A stretch of 64,000 nt of DNA from Cloacimonetes bacterium UBA6097 (GTDB taxonomy: Bacteria; Cloacimonadota; Cloacimonadia; Cloacimonadales; Cloacimonadaceae): positions 301,611-365,610 of the forward strand of contig DIWV01000007.1 of NCBI GenBank assembly GCA_002435865.1, written 5' to 3'. A program made the translations under genes and the position numbers. The notes beneath the pieces were generated by a model. That model worked only from the letters and a program-made list of their open reading frames with translations. It searched no databases and was not told where the DNA came from. Shown piece by piece: positions 1-8,353 of the stretch (the first letter of the stretch is position 1; the number at the start of each line of letters is the position of its first letter).

Positions 1-210
1 CCATCTCTCCTTATGCCTGTGAGAAAGCATTCACGGGAAATTTGTAAATATTTGAAAAAAAAGAATTTGCATTTCCAATGAATTGAATTATTATATTATA
101 TGTCACTCGACAATGTCATGTGACAATATCAATTGAAAGTGTCGATTGAAACAGGCAAGTGACTTGTTCCTCACAACTTTATTGACAATCAATTTTAAAA
201 AGGAAGAAAA
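1..210. other. Upstream intergenic region, AT-rich
   Basis: No gene is supported here. Around 110-170 there are several short words related to TGTCA and their complements, without a clean stem. A possible minus-strand start codon at 2-4 has an AAGGAG just upstream, so a divergent gene may run off the left edge, but the spacing is very short and nothing of its coding sequence is visible. Confidence 0.3.
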
Positions 211-711
211 ATGAAACAAATATTTTTAGCTTTAGTCTTGTTAGTTGCTTTTATTGCTGTTTATGCACAAAATCCTGTGGCAGTGGGTCAGACCCAGGTC
301 AATGTTGGAGTTGGTTTTTCCAACTGGGGAGTTCCGGTTTATGTAGGATTGGATTACGGTGCAGGTAAAGACGTAACCTTAGGCGGCCAGTTCTCTTACA
401 ATTCATATCGCGAAAATTATCATGACAATCGCTACAACCATTCGGTTGTTGGAATCTCAGGAAATGCCAATTATCACTTCAATCATGTTTTAAACATCCC
501 CACAAACTGGGATTTTTATGCCGGTCTTAACCTTGGTTATTATATATGGCGTTCTCCCAGCGATTATCCCGGAGATTATAATTCAGGTCTTGGACTTGGA
601 GCTCAAATTGGTGGACGTTACTACTTTTCCGATAAAACAGGTGTAAACCTTGAATTTGGTGGAGGTAGTGCTTTTTCCGGTGGGAAATTCGGACTTTCTT
701 TTAAACTGTAA
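211..711 (+). CDS. Small outer-membrane beta-barrel-like protein
   Basis: A 166-residue protein with a classical signal peptide (hydrophobic stretch at residues 4-17, likely cleavage after AYA near residue 19). The mature part is rich in glycine, tyrosine and asparagine with alternating hydrophobic strands (for example GVGFSNWGVPVYVGLDYG) and ends in LSFKL, whose terminal aromatic/hydrophobic pattern resembles beta-barrel C-termini. An AAGGAAG ribosome site lies 5 bases before the ATG. I do not recognise a specific family; it resembles the small porin-like proteins common in Bacteroidota-type genomes. A structural or transport role in the outer membrane is inference. Confidence 0.7.
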   Translation: MKQIFLALVLLVAFIAVYAQNPVAVGQTQVNVGVGFSNWGVPVYVGLDYGAGKDVTLGGQFSYNSYRENYHDNRYNHSVVGISGNANYHFNHVLNIPTNWDFYAGLNLGYYIWRSPSDYPGDYNSGLGLGAQIGGRYYFSDKTGVNLEFGGGSAFSGGKFGLSFKL

Positions 712-852
712 CAACTATATTTATTCTGTATGGCTCCGGCTAAAGACAGGTGGAGTAATCTGTACTTCATCTGCTTTAGGATCCGGGAGATTCAAACTGC
801 TAATTGGTTTATCAACCAGACTATGCAGACAATTTAATAATAGAAGGTATTT

Positions 853-1602
853 ATGACTGTTCCCATCATCAACCAACCTGTAGTGAATCCTGTAGAAGCA
901 ATAGATGAAAGGTTTGATAAGGAAATTGTGCAAACTATACCAAGAGGCATACCCTTACCTCCAGACAAGTTTACACCCATGGGTAAAATTTTTACTGCAG
1001 CAACCAATTTGTTTTCAGAATATGGTTACAACGGTACCAGTACGCGTGCCATTGCAGCCGCAGCTGGTGTAAAGCAGGTAATGATAAATTATTATTTTAC
1101 CAGCAAAGTCCTGCTTTACGAATCAGTCTTGAAGTATGAAGGGATGACCATGTTATCAGTGATATTCAGCTCTAAACCAGAACAAAAGTCACCTGAAGAA
1201 ATGCTGATCGATACTCCAATTCGGCTAATGACAGTGATGCACGACAATCCGCAATGGGCTTCTTTGTTGCGGCGTGAGATTGCCGAAGGCGCTGTTCATC
1301 TCAGAAGGGCTTTGAGAGATGTTTCAGAACACGGTCCACTTGGAGCAAATCTACATTTTCATGACGCATATGTAAAAGCTGTGCAAACGGGAAAAGCAAT
1401 CGACCTGCCTATCGAAGCAGTGCGCGAATGCCTTTTGGCTATCGGTTACAGCGCTATCTACCTGGCTCCTCTGATTTCCATGATTAATGAGCGTGATTTC
1501 CATGACGAAAAAGTGTGGGAAGAATGGAAACTGACTTTAAGTACTATCCTTAAACGGGGATTACTGATTAATAATCAGGTATCCCAACCATCTGAAAAAT
1601 AA
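853..1602 (+). CDS. TetR/AcrR-family transcriptional regulator
   Basis: A 249-residue regulator. Residues ~42-90 form the TetR DNA-binding domain: an AATNLFSEYGYNGTSTRAIA helix pair followed by AAGVKQVMINYYFTSKVLLY, which matches the TetR helix-turn-helix and the YYxF..K signature. There is an unusual ~40-residue N-terminal extension before the HTH. The C-terminal ligand domain is not assignable to a subfamily. AGAAGG precedes the ATG. It is followed 16 bases later by a tiny membrane protein with a strong ribosome site, so the two are probably co-transcribed. The target could be the neighbouring outer-membrane genes (inference). Confidence 0.88.
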   Translation: MTVPIINQPVVNPVEAIDERFDKEIVQTIPRGIPLPPDKFTPMGKIFTAATNLFSEYGYNGTSTRAIAAAAGVKQVMINYYFTSKVLLYESVLKYEGMTMLSVIFSSKPEQKSPEEMLIDTPIRLMTVMHDNPQWASLLRREIAEGAVHLRRALRDVSEHGPLGANLHFHDAYVKAVQTGKAIDLPIEAVRECLLAIGYSAIYLAPLISMINERDFHDEKVWEEWKLTLSTILKRGLLINNQVSQPSEK

Positions 1603-1618
1603 AGGAAAGGAAGAAATT

Positions 1619-1768
1619 ATGTTGATGACAATAGCTATTGTTCTGGTTGCCTTATGGCTGCTGGGGATTATTACATCATACACTATAGGAGGATTTATCC
1701 ACATTCTCATAGTGATTGCCGTAATAGTTATTCTTGTGCGGGTTATACGAGGCAAAAAGATACTTTAG
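1619..1768 (+). CDS. Small two-helix membrane protein, lmo0937/DUF5670-like
   Basis: A 49-residue protein starting MLMTIAIVLVALWLLG, with a second hydrophobic helix (GGFIHILIVIAVIVILV) and a basic end RVIRGKKIL. The order helix - SYTIGGFIHIL - helix - basic tail is the pattern of the small lmo0937-family membrane proteins. A strong AAAGGAAAGGAAG ribosome site precedes the ATG and the gene sits 16 bases after the TetR stop, supporting a bicistronic unit. Function of this family is not established; links to envelope stress are often proposed. Short length is normal for the family. Confidence 0.75.
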   Translation: MLMTIAIVLVALWLLGIITSYTIGGFIHILIVIAVIVILVRVIRGKKIL

Positions 1769-1892
1769 AAGTTTGCAAATATGCCAACTTTAACTTCCCG
1801 ACACTGGTATCAGGAAACGGGAAAACTGTTCTTTATAACAATTGGGTTTCCATTCAATTAATGTGAAAACTCAAATATCACAGGAGAATCAA

Positions 1893-2531
1893 ATGAAATA
1901 TATAATTTTAGCACTTCTCGTCTTCATGATGACCTTCGGATTGGCTTATGCCCAGTCAGTATTTGGTATCAAGGGCGGTATGAATATATCACGCATATCC
2001 GGGGATGATGCCATTGGTTCAAGTGACTCACACCTTGGAATGCATGTCGGATTTTTGATGCAGTATAACTTGATGCAAGCGCTGGTTATCCAGCCGGAAC
2101 TTCTCTATACCCAGAAAGGTTATAATTACAAGTATTCTGTGGGTGACATAGACTATAAAGTCAGCAACAGCTTTGATTATATCGAACTTCCTTTGTTAAT
2201 AAAACTTAATGCTGCTATCGGCGATATTAAAATCCAGCCATTTATCGGACCATCAATCTCATACCTGGTCAGCGCAAAGCAAAAGGAAAAGCTGAGCAGT
2301 GACAGCAACACAACTACAGTTACGCACACTAATGATGTTTCTGATAATATTAATAATGTCGCTTTCGGTTTTGCAGTAGGTGCGGAATTCGTTTTTATGA
2401 AGAAGTACATTTTGGGCGGAAGATACAATTTCGGTTTATCAGATATCTACAAGAAGAATCTGACAGGACAAGGTCCTGACGTACAAAACGGAGTCTTTAT
2501 GCTTAATCTAGGCTATCTTTTTAACAAATAA
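1893..2531 (+). CDS. Outer-membrane beta-barrel protein (PorT/OMP_b-brl_2-like)
   Basis: A 212-residue secreted barrel protein. I chose the ATG at 1893 because it follows AGGAG and opens a good signal peptide (MKYIILALLVFMMTFGLAYA, cleavage before QS). An ATG at 1842 is in frame but gives a non-signal leader. The mature start FGIKGGMNISRISGD is typical of the PorT-like/outer-membrane beta-barrel family of Bacteroidota-type bacteria, as are LVIQPELLYTQKGYNY and FIELPLLIKL-like strands (here YIELPLLIKL). Likely an 8-strand outer-membrane barrel; substrate unknown. Confidence 0.82.
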   Translation: MKYIILALLVFMMTFGLAYAQSVFGIKGGMNISRISGDDAIGSSDSHLGMHVGFLMQYNLMQALVIQPELLYTQKGYNYKYSVGDIDYKVSNSFDYIELPLLIKLNAAIGDIKIQPFIGPSISYLVSAKQKEKLSSDSNTTTVTHTNDVSDNINNVAFGFAVGAEFVFMKKYILGGRYNFGLSDIYKKNLTGQGPDVQNGVFMLNLGYLFNK

Positions 2532-2554
2532 TACCTGTATATCTTTCAGTAATT

Positions 2555-2597
2555 AAGCGTAAGTTAAGCGTAATTTTGTTACGTTTGACTTACGCTT
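2555..2597. repeat. Iterated-word hairpin, 19-bp arms
   Basis: The left arm (2555-2573) contains the word AAGCGTAA twice; the right arm (2579-2597) is its reverse complement except at two positions, both of which become G-U wobbles if transcribed on the plus strand. The loop is TTTTG. No T-run follows, so it is not a normal terminator. It resembles in architecture, not in sequence, the elements at 5420, 18682, 34782 and 54459. Confidence 0.75.
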
Positions 2598-2725
2598 GAC
2601 CCTTAAAGGAGAAGTGAGAAATCCTTAAAAAAACACTGAATTTATTGACGGATTTTAATTGTATAAAAAAGCTATTTTTGTAATACATAAATCTTCTGAT
2701 TGAATCTCTTGAATTAAGGAGTAAG

Positions 2726-4246
2726 ATGGCTGTGATGAAAGTTCTGCAAAGGCTTTCACTGACTTTGTTAGTGCTGAACTCTATCTGCATTATCATTGGG
2801 CAAAGCTCATTTCTCCGCAGTTATAACAATCCGAATGAGGTGATTACAAATGTCAGAACGATTAAAACAGCCAATGGGGATAGTCCTTATATCGTGGCAT
2901 TAGAAGGTCGAAACCTGCTTACCAATACTTTCTTTACAAGGATTCAAAGCTTTGACATCAACGGAAATTTGACAGATGCTTATAGTGATGCGTATATTGG
3001 TGAACCTCTGCATGCTTCATCGGGGATTTTTGAAATCAAACATTTTCCGAGAAACATTTTAACACCCCTAATCGAGCATTCAGATGATAACAACAGATAC
3101 TATTTTAAATGGAATAGCGGATACACTGACCATAATGATAATAACTATTTCAATGGAGTTTATTTACCTGACTCAATTCAGACGATTCTGGAGTTTCCTT
3201 CAGTTGTTTCAACTTATTTCTCTCGTGATTTTTCAATTTTATATTATATAGTAGGTGGAAAAGCAGTCATAAATGGATTAAGCAAATGTTTTGTTGTCTA
3301 TGCTCACGAATATGGTCAAGATCCAGATCAGAATATCATTTTATTACCCGGAATCAATTTTGTTTCTGGTGTGTTAAAGACAGATGAAGGATATCTTGGG
3401 ATTGGACGCTCTACAGGATGGACCGGCAAGATTGTGTTAGTAGATTCTGAAAGCAACCTGCTCTGGCAGCAGGATTTTACTGATGGGGCAGATACTGCAA
3501 ATGTACCATATTTTACAACTCCATTAATTGCAACGAGCACTTATGAATTTGATAGCCAGATTGTAGTTTCTTATCAGAATAAAGACATGGTGATGCATCT
3601 TGCAAGATATGACGACCAAAGTCTCACTGATATATTCTCACTGCAATTGGAAAGTTATATCGGAGCTATACCTATGGTAGTATACGATAACCGTGTAACA
3701 TTTGCTTATGTTAAACACGGGAAACAATTTATTAGTAATCTGGAATATGATGGCAGTGTGAATTGGACAAGAGAGTTGCCTGGAATTGGCAACTTCGGGA
3801 AAAATAGCCTTACTTATAAATTTGATATTTATGGATTGTACTATTTAATCGGAGGAATTCTACCGCAGGGTGGTTACTATTTGGCAAAAATCAATGCGAT
3901 TAACGGACAGATTGAATATGATTACATATCTCAACCATCAAGTTTTGAAATATCATGTTATCCCAATCCGAACTATGGTTATTTTTCCATAAATCTGCTT
4001 ATGAATAAACCTGGATTTACTAATCTGGAATTATATAACATTAAAGGGCAGAAAGTTGCAGATATTAAAAAAGAATATTATCCTAAAGGTAATTACACAA
4101 TTAACTGGGATTATATGAATAAGAACTGGAAACGTCTTCCATTTGGTATCTATCTGGTTTCAGCAGAACAGAACGAAAAGAGGATTTCCAAAAAAATAAC
4201 TGTTTGTGATTATAGGAGGACAGGTCATGCAGTTTCAACTGATTGA
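2726..4246 (+). CDS. Secreted protein with T9SS-type C-terminal sorting domain
   Basis: A 506-residue exported protein. The N-terminus (KVLQRLSLTLLVLNSICIII) is a signal peptide. The middle looks like a repetitive beta-rich (possibly propeller) domain with no catalytic motif I recognise. The last ~85 residues form the FlgD-Ig-like/Por sorting domain: EISCYPNPNYGYFSINL, then LELYNIKGQKVADIK, PFGIYLVSAEQ and KRISKKITV. AAGGAG precedes the ATG. The reading frame runs about ten residues past the usual end of the sorting domain (CDYRRTGHAVSTD), overlapping the next gene by 20 bases, so the two are translationally coupled. Confidence 0.85.
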   Translation: MAVMKVLQRLSLTLLVLNSICIIIGQSSFLRSYNNPNEVITNVRTIKTANGDSPYIVALEGRNLLTNTFFTRIQSFDINGNLTDAYSDAYIGEPLHASSGIFEIKHFPRNILTPLIEHSDDNNRYYFKWNSGYTDHNDNNYFNGVYLPDSIQTILEFPSVVSTYFSRDFSILYYIVGGKAVINGLSKCFVVYAHEYGQDPDQNIILLPGINFVSGVLKTDEGYLGIGRSTGWTGKIVLVDSESNLLWQQDFTDGADTANVPYFTTPLIATSTYEFDSQIVVSYQNKDMVMHLARYDDQSLTDIFSLQLESYIGAIPMVVYDNRVTFAYVKHGKQFISNLEYDGSVNWTRELPGIGNFGKNSLTYKFDIYGLYYLIGGILPQGGYYLAKINAINGQIEYDYISQPSSFEISCYPNPNYGYFSINLLMNKPGFTNLELYNIKGQKVADIKKEYYPKGNYTINWDYMNKNWKRLPFGIYLVSAEQNEKRISKKITVCDYRRTGHAVSTD

Positions 4247-5267
4247 TAGATTCAAACAAATGAACCTTAAAGAACGAATGTCATTTTATAATGATGCATT
4301 TAAAGATGAAAATAATATCAACTACTTTATCAGGCTTATAAAAGACATATCTGAAAATGAATTAACAGCTTTACTCGATAGTTTAACTTCTGATGAATCG
4401 GAATGGATAAAATCACAGCTTGATGAAAACAAAGCTGAAGTTGATTTGGAGACAGCAGAAAAAGAAATTAGTGCATGTCTGGATAAAGTACCTGCCCTGA
4501 TGAAAGAATATGTTGAAAAAGAAGTCAAGGCGCAGGAGATTACTGAACAGCGGCATAACTGGATGAAACATGAAAACCCGGATATTTTATCAGACCAGAT
4601 GCTTGGAATTCCAATGCCTTCACCGCAAAAAGCAATACCCGATAATGCAGTATTGATAGACTTACCTGCTCCTACAGAAGCAGCACTGAATGAGCCTGAT
4701 ATCAGAACCTGCATGGCAGAAAGAGCCAGCAGAAGGAAATTCTCAGATAAGGAACTTAGTCTTGCTGAATTATCATATCTTTTATGGTCAATGCAGGGCA
4801 TACGAAAGGAACAACCAAACAGGCATTATAAAACTGTACCTTCAGGCGGAGCACGCCAGCCTTTTGAAACATATCTTTCCGTGCATAACGTAACAGGATT
4901 GGAAACAGGAATTTACAGATATATTCCTTTCGGGCACAAGCTTCTCTTTATAAAAAAAGAAGACAGCATCAAAGATAAACTGTCAGAATATTGCTATGGA
5001 CAGAAGTTTTGCGGATATTGTGCAGTCTGTTTCTTTTGGGCTGTTATACCATACAGGACCGAATGGCGGTATTCCTATGTATCAAGTAAAGATATGCTGA
5101 TAGAATCAGGGCATATCTGCCAAAATCTATATCTTGCCTGTGAGTCAATTGGTGCAGGAACTTGCGGTATTGCTGCCTATGACCAGAATAAAATAGATGA
5201 TTTGCTGGAACTTGACGGTAAGGATGAATTCATAGTTTATCTTGCACCTGTAGGATATCCGGCATAA
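4227..5267 (+). CDS. SagB/ThcOx-type nitroreductase-family protein
   Basis: A 346-residue protein; the ATG at 4227 follows AGGAGG by six bases. The C-terminal half (about residues 155-346) is an FMN-dependent nitroreductase fold of the SagB type: ERASRRKFSDKELSLAELSY, LLWSMQGIR, VPSGGARQPFETYLSV, GIYRYIP, and AYLAPVGYPA-like ending (IVYLAPVGYPA). The first ~150 residues are a helical, acidic extension that is not part of the minimal domain. SagB enzymes oxidise azolines in peptide modification, but no cyclodehydratase or precursor peptide is visible here, so a general flavin oxidoreductase role is equally possible. Coupled to the preceding exported protein. Confidence 0.8.
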   Translation: MQFQLIDRFKQMNLKERMSFYNDAFKDENNINYFIRLIKDISENELTALLDSLTSDESEWIKSQLDENKAEVDLETAEKEISACLDKVPALMKEYVEKEVKAQEITEQRHNWMKHENPDILSDQMLGIPMPSPQKAIPDNAVLIDLPAPTEAALNEPDIRTCMAERASRRKFSDKELSLAELSYLLWSMQGIRKEQPNRHYKTVPSGGARQPFETYLSVHNVTGLETGIYRYIPFGHKLLFIKKEDSIKDKLSEYCYGQKFCGYCAVCFFWAVIPYRTEWRYSYVSSKDMLIESGHICQNLYLACESIGAGTCGIAAYDQNKIDDLLELDGKDEFIVYLAPVGYPA

Positions 5268-5388
5268 AGAATACAAAGTTTATACCAGTAAAGTTATATA
5301 TGTTAAAAAGGAAGTTTAATGAAAACTCTCTTTTGCATACTGAGATATCTGTCAATCTAAGACTCCTGCTGATTGCTTCATTTCTTAT

Positions 5389-5637
5389 TCCTTAAACAAT
5401 CCATTGGAGATTAAAGGGAGATGCTAGGGTGATGTAAGGGTGCGACCCTTAGATGACCCTAGCATCATTGTTCAATATCTGTAGGGTTTATTAAGGAAAA
5501 TGTGAAGCGCGTCACCATAAATGCTATTTTCGTCACCCTATATATATAGGAGGGGAATTTTTTAGAGTGATATAGTGGAAAGGTGAAAAGGTGGTAAGGA
5601 AAAAGACCTGGATTCCAGACTAAACCTAGAATGACGG
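5389..5637 (-). repeat. Composite palindromic element, copy 1 (pairs with 54178-54525)
   Basis: Read on the minus strand this shares its order of blocks with 54178-54525 on the plus strand: a GTCATTC..GGAATCC hairpin, a pyrimidine-rich block, TATATATATAGGG, a conserved AGCATTTATGG, CTACAGATATTGA, a long palindrome and CCCTTTAATNTCCAATGG. The palindrome (5420-5466) has 22-base arms with two mismatches around a GCG loop. The word repeated in its arms differs from the one in copy 2, yet both are self-complementary. The gap holds no supported gene. Confidence 0.7.
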
Positions 5638-5678
5638 TTGTAACAAAGATTGTCAATCTATTTGAGTCCGATATTTGT

Positions 5679-5930
5679 AATGCCGGATAATTAGTGGAGA
5701 ATGCAATTCACAACATACAACAGGATGCCATCCTATGCTACAGGGCTTAAAGCCAAATGGATAAGTTATACACAGCCTTTTACAAAAAGGCGCTACTTCT
5801 CTGTGACAAAGCCTTTTACAAAAAGGCGCTACTTTTCTCTGAGTCTCTGTGGTAAAGAAAAGGTGTGGAGAATGCAATTCACCACATACAACAGGATACT
5901 ATCCTATGTTACAGGGTTAAACGGAATAAT
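5679..5930 (+). repeat. PAL-1 and PAL-2 palindromic repeats (two copies each)
   Basis: Two copies of PAL-1 (5679-5747 and 5864-5925) contain CAACAGGAT followed by ATCCTATG, i.e. an AGGAT/ATCCT hairpin, downstream of a GGAGAATGCAATTCA block. Between them are two copies of PAL-2, GCCTTTT-aca-AAAAGGC followed by GCTACTT (5775-5791 and 5811-5827). Short open frames that cross this block are made of the repeats and are not believable genes. From 5931 to 6099 I see only AT-rich leader sequence. Confidence 0.8.
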
Positions 5931-6099
5931 AGAGAATTAGGTAGATTTCCATTGACATTTAAGCAAATTATAGCAAATTGCCTACCAAACAACGTATTCC
6001 TGTAATAGTATATAGCTCAAATTTGAATTACAGTTGAATTCTTTCAATCAAGAAATTATAAGAAAAAAAATATTAAATAAAAGTACAAAAGGAGTTTCC

Positions 6100-6564
6100 A
6101 TGCAGAACTCAAGGCAAGAACTGGATGCCATTCTGTCGAAGTTCAAAGACAGACATGGTGCCTTAATTCCGCTCCTGCAGGAAGTTCAGCTTTTGGAAGG
6201 CTATCTGAAGAAAGAGACGATGAAATACATCGCAGATCAGATGTCCATTTCCGCTGCTGAAATCTTCGGAGTTGCAACGTTTTATTCAATGTTCCGTCTT
6301 AAACCGCAGGGCAAGCATGTTGTCCGTGTTTGCAAAGGTACAGCCTGTCATGTATCAGGTGCAAATGTGATTTTGAATGCCATTAAAGAACATCTGAAAC
6401 TGGAAGGTGAAGAAGATACTACCGAAGATACGATGTTCACTGTAATGGAAGTTGCTTGTCTGGGTTGTTGTTCCCTGGCTCCCGTTATCATGATTGGTGA
6501 CCAGACATACGGTAAACTTACTCCGGAAGCCATACCCGGTGTTCTGAACAAGATTGTTGGATAG
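6100..6564 (+). CDS. NuoE/HydC-like [2Fe-2S] subunit of a bifurcating transhydrogenase (Stn-like)
   Basis: A 154-residue thioredoxin-fold ferredoxin subunit. The [2Fe-2S] ligands are the CKGTAC pair and the CLGCC pair (C-x4-C and C-x3-C), as in NuoE, HydC and HndA. SISAAEIFGVATFYSMFRL and KHVVRVCKGTACHVSG are typical NuoE-family blocks. The ATG at 6100 is chosen because it follows AAAGGAG; an earlier in-frame ATG has no ribosome site. It is the first gene of a three-gene operon (8-11 base gaps) with NuoF-like and NuoG-GltD-like genes. In Stn and Hyd complexes this subunit passes electrons to or from the flavin subunit. Confidence 0.93.
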   Translation: MQNSRQELDAILSKFKDRHGALIPLLQEVQLLEGYLKKETMKYIADQMSISAAEIFGVATFYSMFRLKPQGKHVVRVCKGTACHVSGANVILNAIKEHLKLEGEEDTTEDTMFTVMEVACLGCCSLAPVIMIGDQTYGKLTPEAIPGVLNKIVG

Positions 6565-6572
6565 GGTAAGCT

Positions 6573-8342
6573 ATGAGTAAAATAATAGCAAGATTAGGAT
6601 TGGGAAGCTGCGGAATAGCTGCCGGTGCAGAAGATGTGTGGGTAGAATTAAAAAAAGTAATAAATGACAACAGTATGCCTGTAACAATGGAAAAGACTGC
6701 CTGTATAGGTATGTGCTTTGAAGAACCTGTCCTGGAACTCAGCGGAGAAGGCAAACCAAAAGTGATGCTTGGTAAAGTTGAATCAAAAGATATCAAAGGC
6801 ATTCTTGACGGCTATCTGAATGACAAACTGGAATATGGCAATATAATCCTGCATGAACATGAAGAAGCAGTCCATAACGAACTGATAGCCAACCAGCAGA
6901 GAATAGTTTTACGTAATTGTGGTGTAATAGACCCCGAAAGCCTGGAAGACTATGAAGCTACGGGTGGTTACCAGGCTCTCAGAAAAGCCCTGAGCATGAA
7001 GCCGACAGATATTATCGATATGGTCAAGGAATCAGGTCTGCGCGGTCGTGGCGGTGCTGGTTTCAGCACAGGTATGAAATGGCAGTTTGCCCATAATGCC
7101 GCAGGTCATAAAAAATATGTAGTCTGCAATGCTGACGAAGGCGACCCGGGTGCTTTTATGGACCGTTCCACTCTGGAAGGAGACCCACATGCCATTATTG
7201 AGGGAATGATTATCGGTGCATATGCAATGGGTGCTGATGAAGGTTATCTCTATGTGCGCGCTGAATATCCCATGGCTATCAAACATTTGAGGAAAGCAAT
7301 AGCAGATGCCGAAGCCAAAGAATACCTGGGACAAAACATAATGGCTACAGGTTTTAAATTTGAGCTGCATATCAAAGAAGGTGCCGGAGCTTTTGTCTGC
7401 GGAGAAGAAACAGCTTTGATGCAATCCATTGAAGGTAAACGCGGAATGCCTACAATACGTCCTCCTTTCCCTGCAGAAGCAGGTCTCTGGGGCAAGCCCA
7501 CCAATATTAACAATGTGGAAAGCTGGGCAAATATTCCCTGGATTATAACACATGGAGCAGCGGAATTTCGTAAATTCGGAACAGAGAAATCACCCGGCAC
7601 AAAGGTTTTTGCCCTTGCAGGAAAGATTAAAAACAGTGGTTTGATTGAAGTGCCGATGGGTATGACCTTGCATGATGTTATATATAAAGTCGGCGGCGGC
7701 ATAAAAGACGATAAAAAGTTTAAGGGTGTGCAGTTAGGCGGACCTTCCGGTGGATGCGTACCTGCCAGTCTTTTGGATACCACGGTTGATTATGATTCCA
7801 TCAATAAAACCGGAGCTATTATGGGTTCCGGCGGTATGGTTGTGATGGATGAAGAGACCTGTATGGTTGATATAGCACGCTTCTTCCTCAATTTTACCCA
7901 GAATGAATCCTGCGGGAAATGTACTTTCTGTAGAATCGGAACTCGCAGAATGCTGGAAATATTAACCCGCATAACTCAAGGCAAAGGAGTAATGGAAGAC
8001 ATTGAAAAACTGGAACAGCTTGCCGTGCAGATAATCAAAAGTTCTCTTTGCGGATTAGGACAGACTGCTCCCAATCCGGTGCTTACAACCTTGCGTTATT
8101 TTAAAGATGAATACATTGCTCACATAGTGGACAAAAAGTGTCCGGCCCACAGTTGTGAAGCTCTGGTAACTTATGAAATTGTTCCCGATAAATGCGTCGG
8201 TTGCACTCTGTGTGCCCGCAAATGCCCTGTTAACTGCATCAGCGGCACAGTAAAGCAGGTGCACACAATCGACCAAAGCAAATGCATCAAATGCGGAGCC
8301 TGCTATACAAGCTGTAAATTTAATGCAATTACAAAGGATTAG
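6573..8342 (+). CDS. NuoF/HydB-like flavin subunit, NADH-binding, with extra ferredoxin domains
   Basis: A 589-residue cytoplasmic subunit. Residues 1-100 are a thioredoxin-like ferredoxin domain keeping C13, C44 and C48. Residues ~120-480 are the NuoF core: GLRGRGGAGFSTGMKW (FMN/NADH loop), CNADEGDPGAFMDR, and the [4Fe-4S] ligands in SCGKCTFCRIGTRRM and SSLCGLGQ. The C-terminus carries two [4Fe-4S] motifs, CVGCTLCARKCPVNC and CIKCGACYTSC. This is the HydB/HndC arrangement, which holds the bifurcating FMN in HydABC and Stn complexes. Eight bases separate it from the NuoE-like gene. Oxidation of NADH or the reverse, with ferredoxin coupling, is inferred from the family. Confidence 0.94.
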   Translation: MSKIIARLGLGSCGIAAGAEDVWVELKKVINDNSMPVTMEKTACIGMCFEEPVLELSGEGKPKVMLGKVESKDIKGILDGYLNDKLEYGNIILHEHEEAVHNELIANQQRIVLRNCGVIDPESLEDYEATGGYQALRKALSMKPTDIIDMVKESGLRGRGGAGFSTGMKWQFAHNAAGHKKYVVCNADEGDPGAFMDRSTLEGDPHAIIEGMIIGAYAMGADEGYLYVRAEYPMAIKHLRKAIADAEAKEYLGQNIMATGFKFELHIKEGAGAFVCGEETALMQSIEGKRGMPTIRPPFPAEAGLWGKPTNINNVESWANIPWIITHGAAEFRKFGTEKSPGTKVFALAGKIKNSGLIEVPMGMTLHDVIYKVGGGIKDDKKFKGVQLGGPSGGCVPASLLDTTVDYDSINKTGAIMGSGGMVVMDEETCMVDIARFFLNFTQNESCGKCTFCRIGTRRMLEILTRITQGKGVMEDIEKLEQLAVQIIKSSLCGLGQTAPNPVLTTLRYFKDEYIAHIVDKKCPAHSCEALVTYEIVPDKCVGCTLCARKCPVNCISGTVKQVHTIDQSKCIKCGACYTSCKFNAITKD

Positions 8343-8353
8343 GGAGCGATAAG

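Noticed and set aside
1..81. Tail of a plus-strand gene entering from the left
   Set aside because: A short open frame ends at 79-81, but codon use is not convincing and it is too short to assign.
5701..5940. 79-residue open frame
   Set aside because: It is built wholly of PAL-1 and PAL-2 repeats; the same words translated elsewhere give similar false peptides.
7032..7783. Long minus-strand open frames within the NuoF-like gene
   Set aside because: They are antisense shadows of a clearly coding plus-strand gene, without ribosome sites or recognisable domains.
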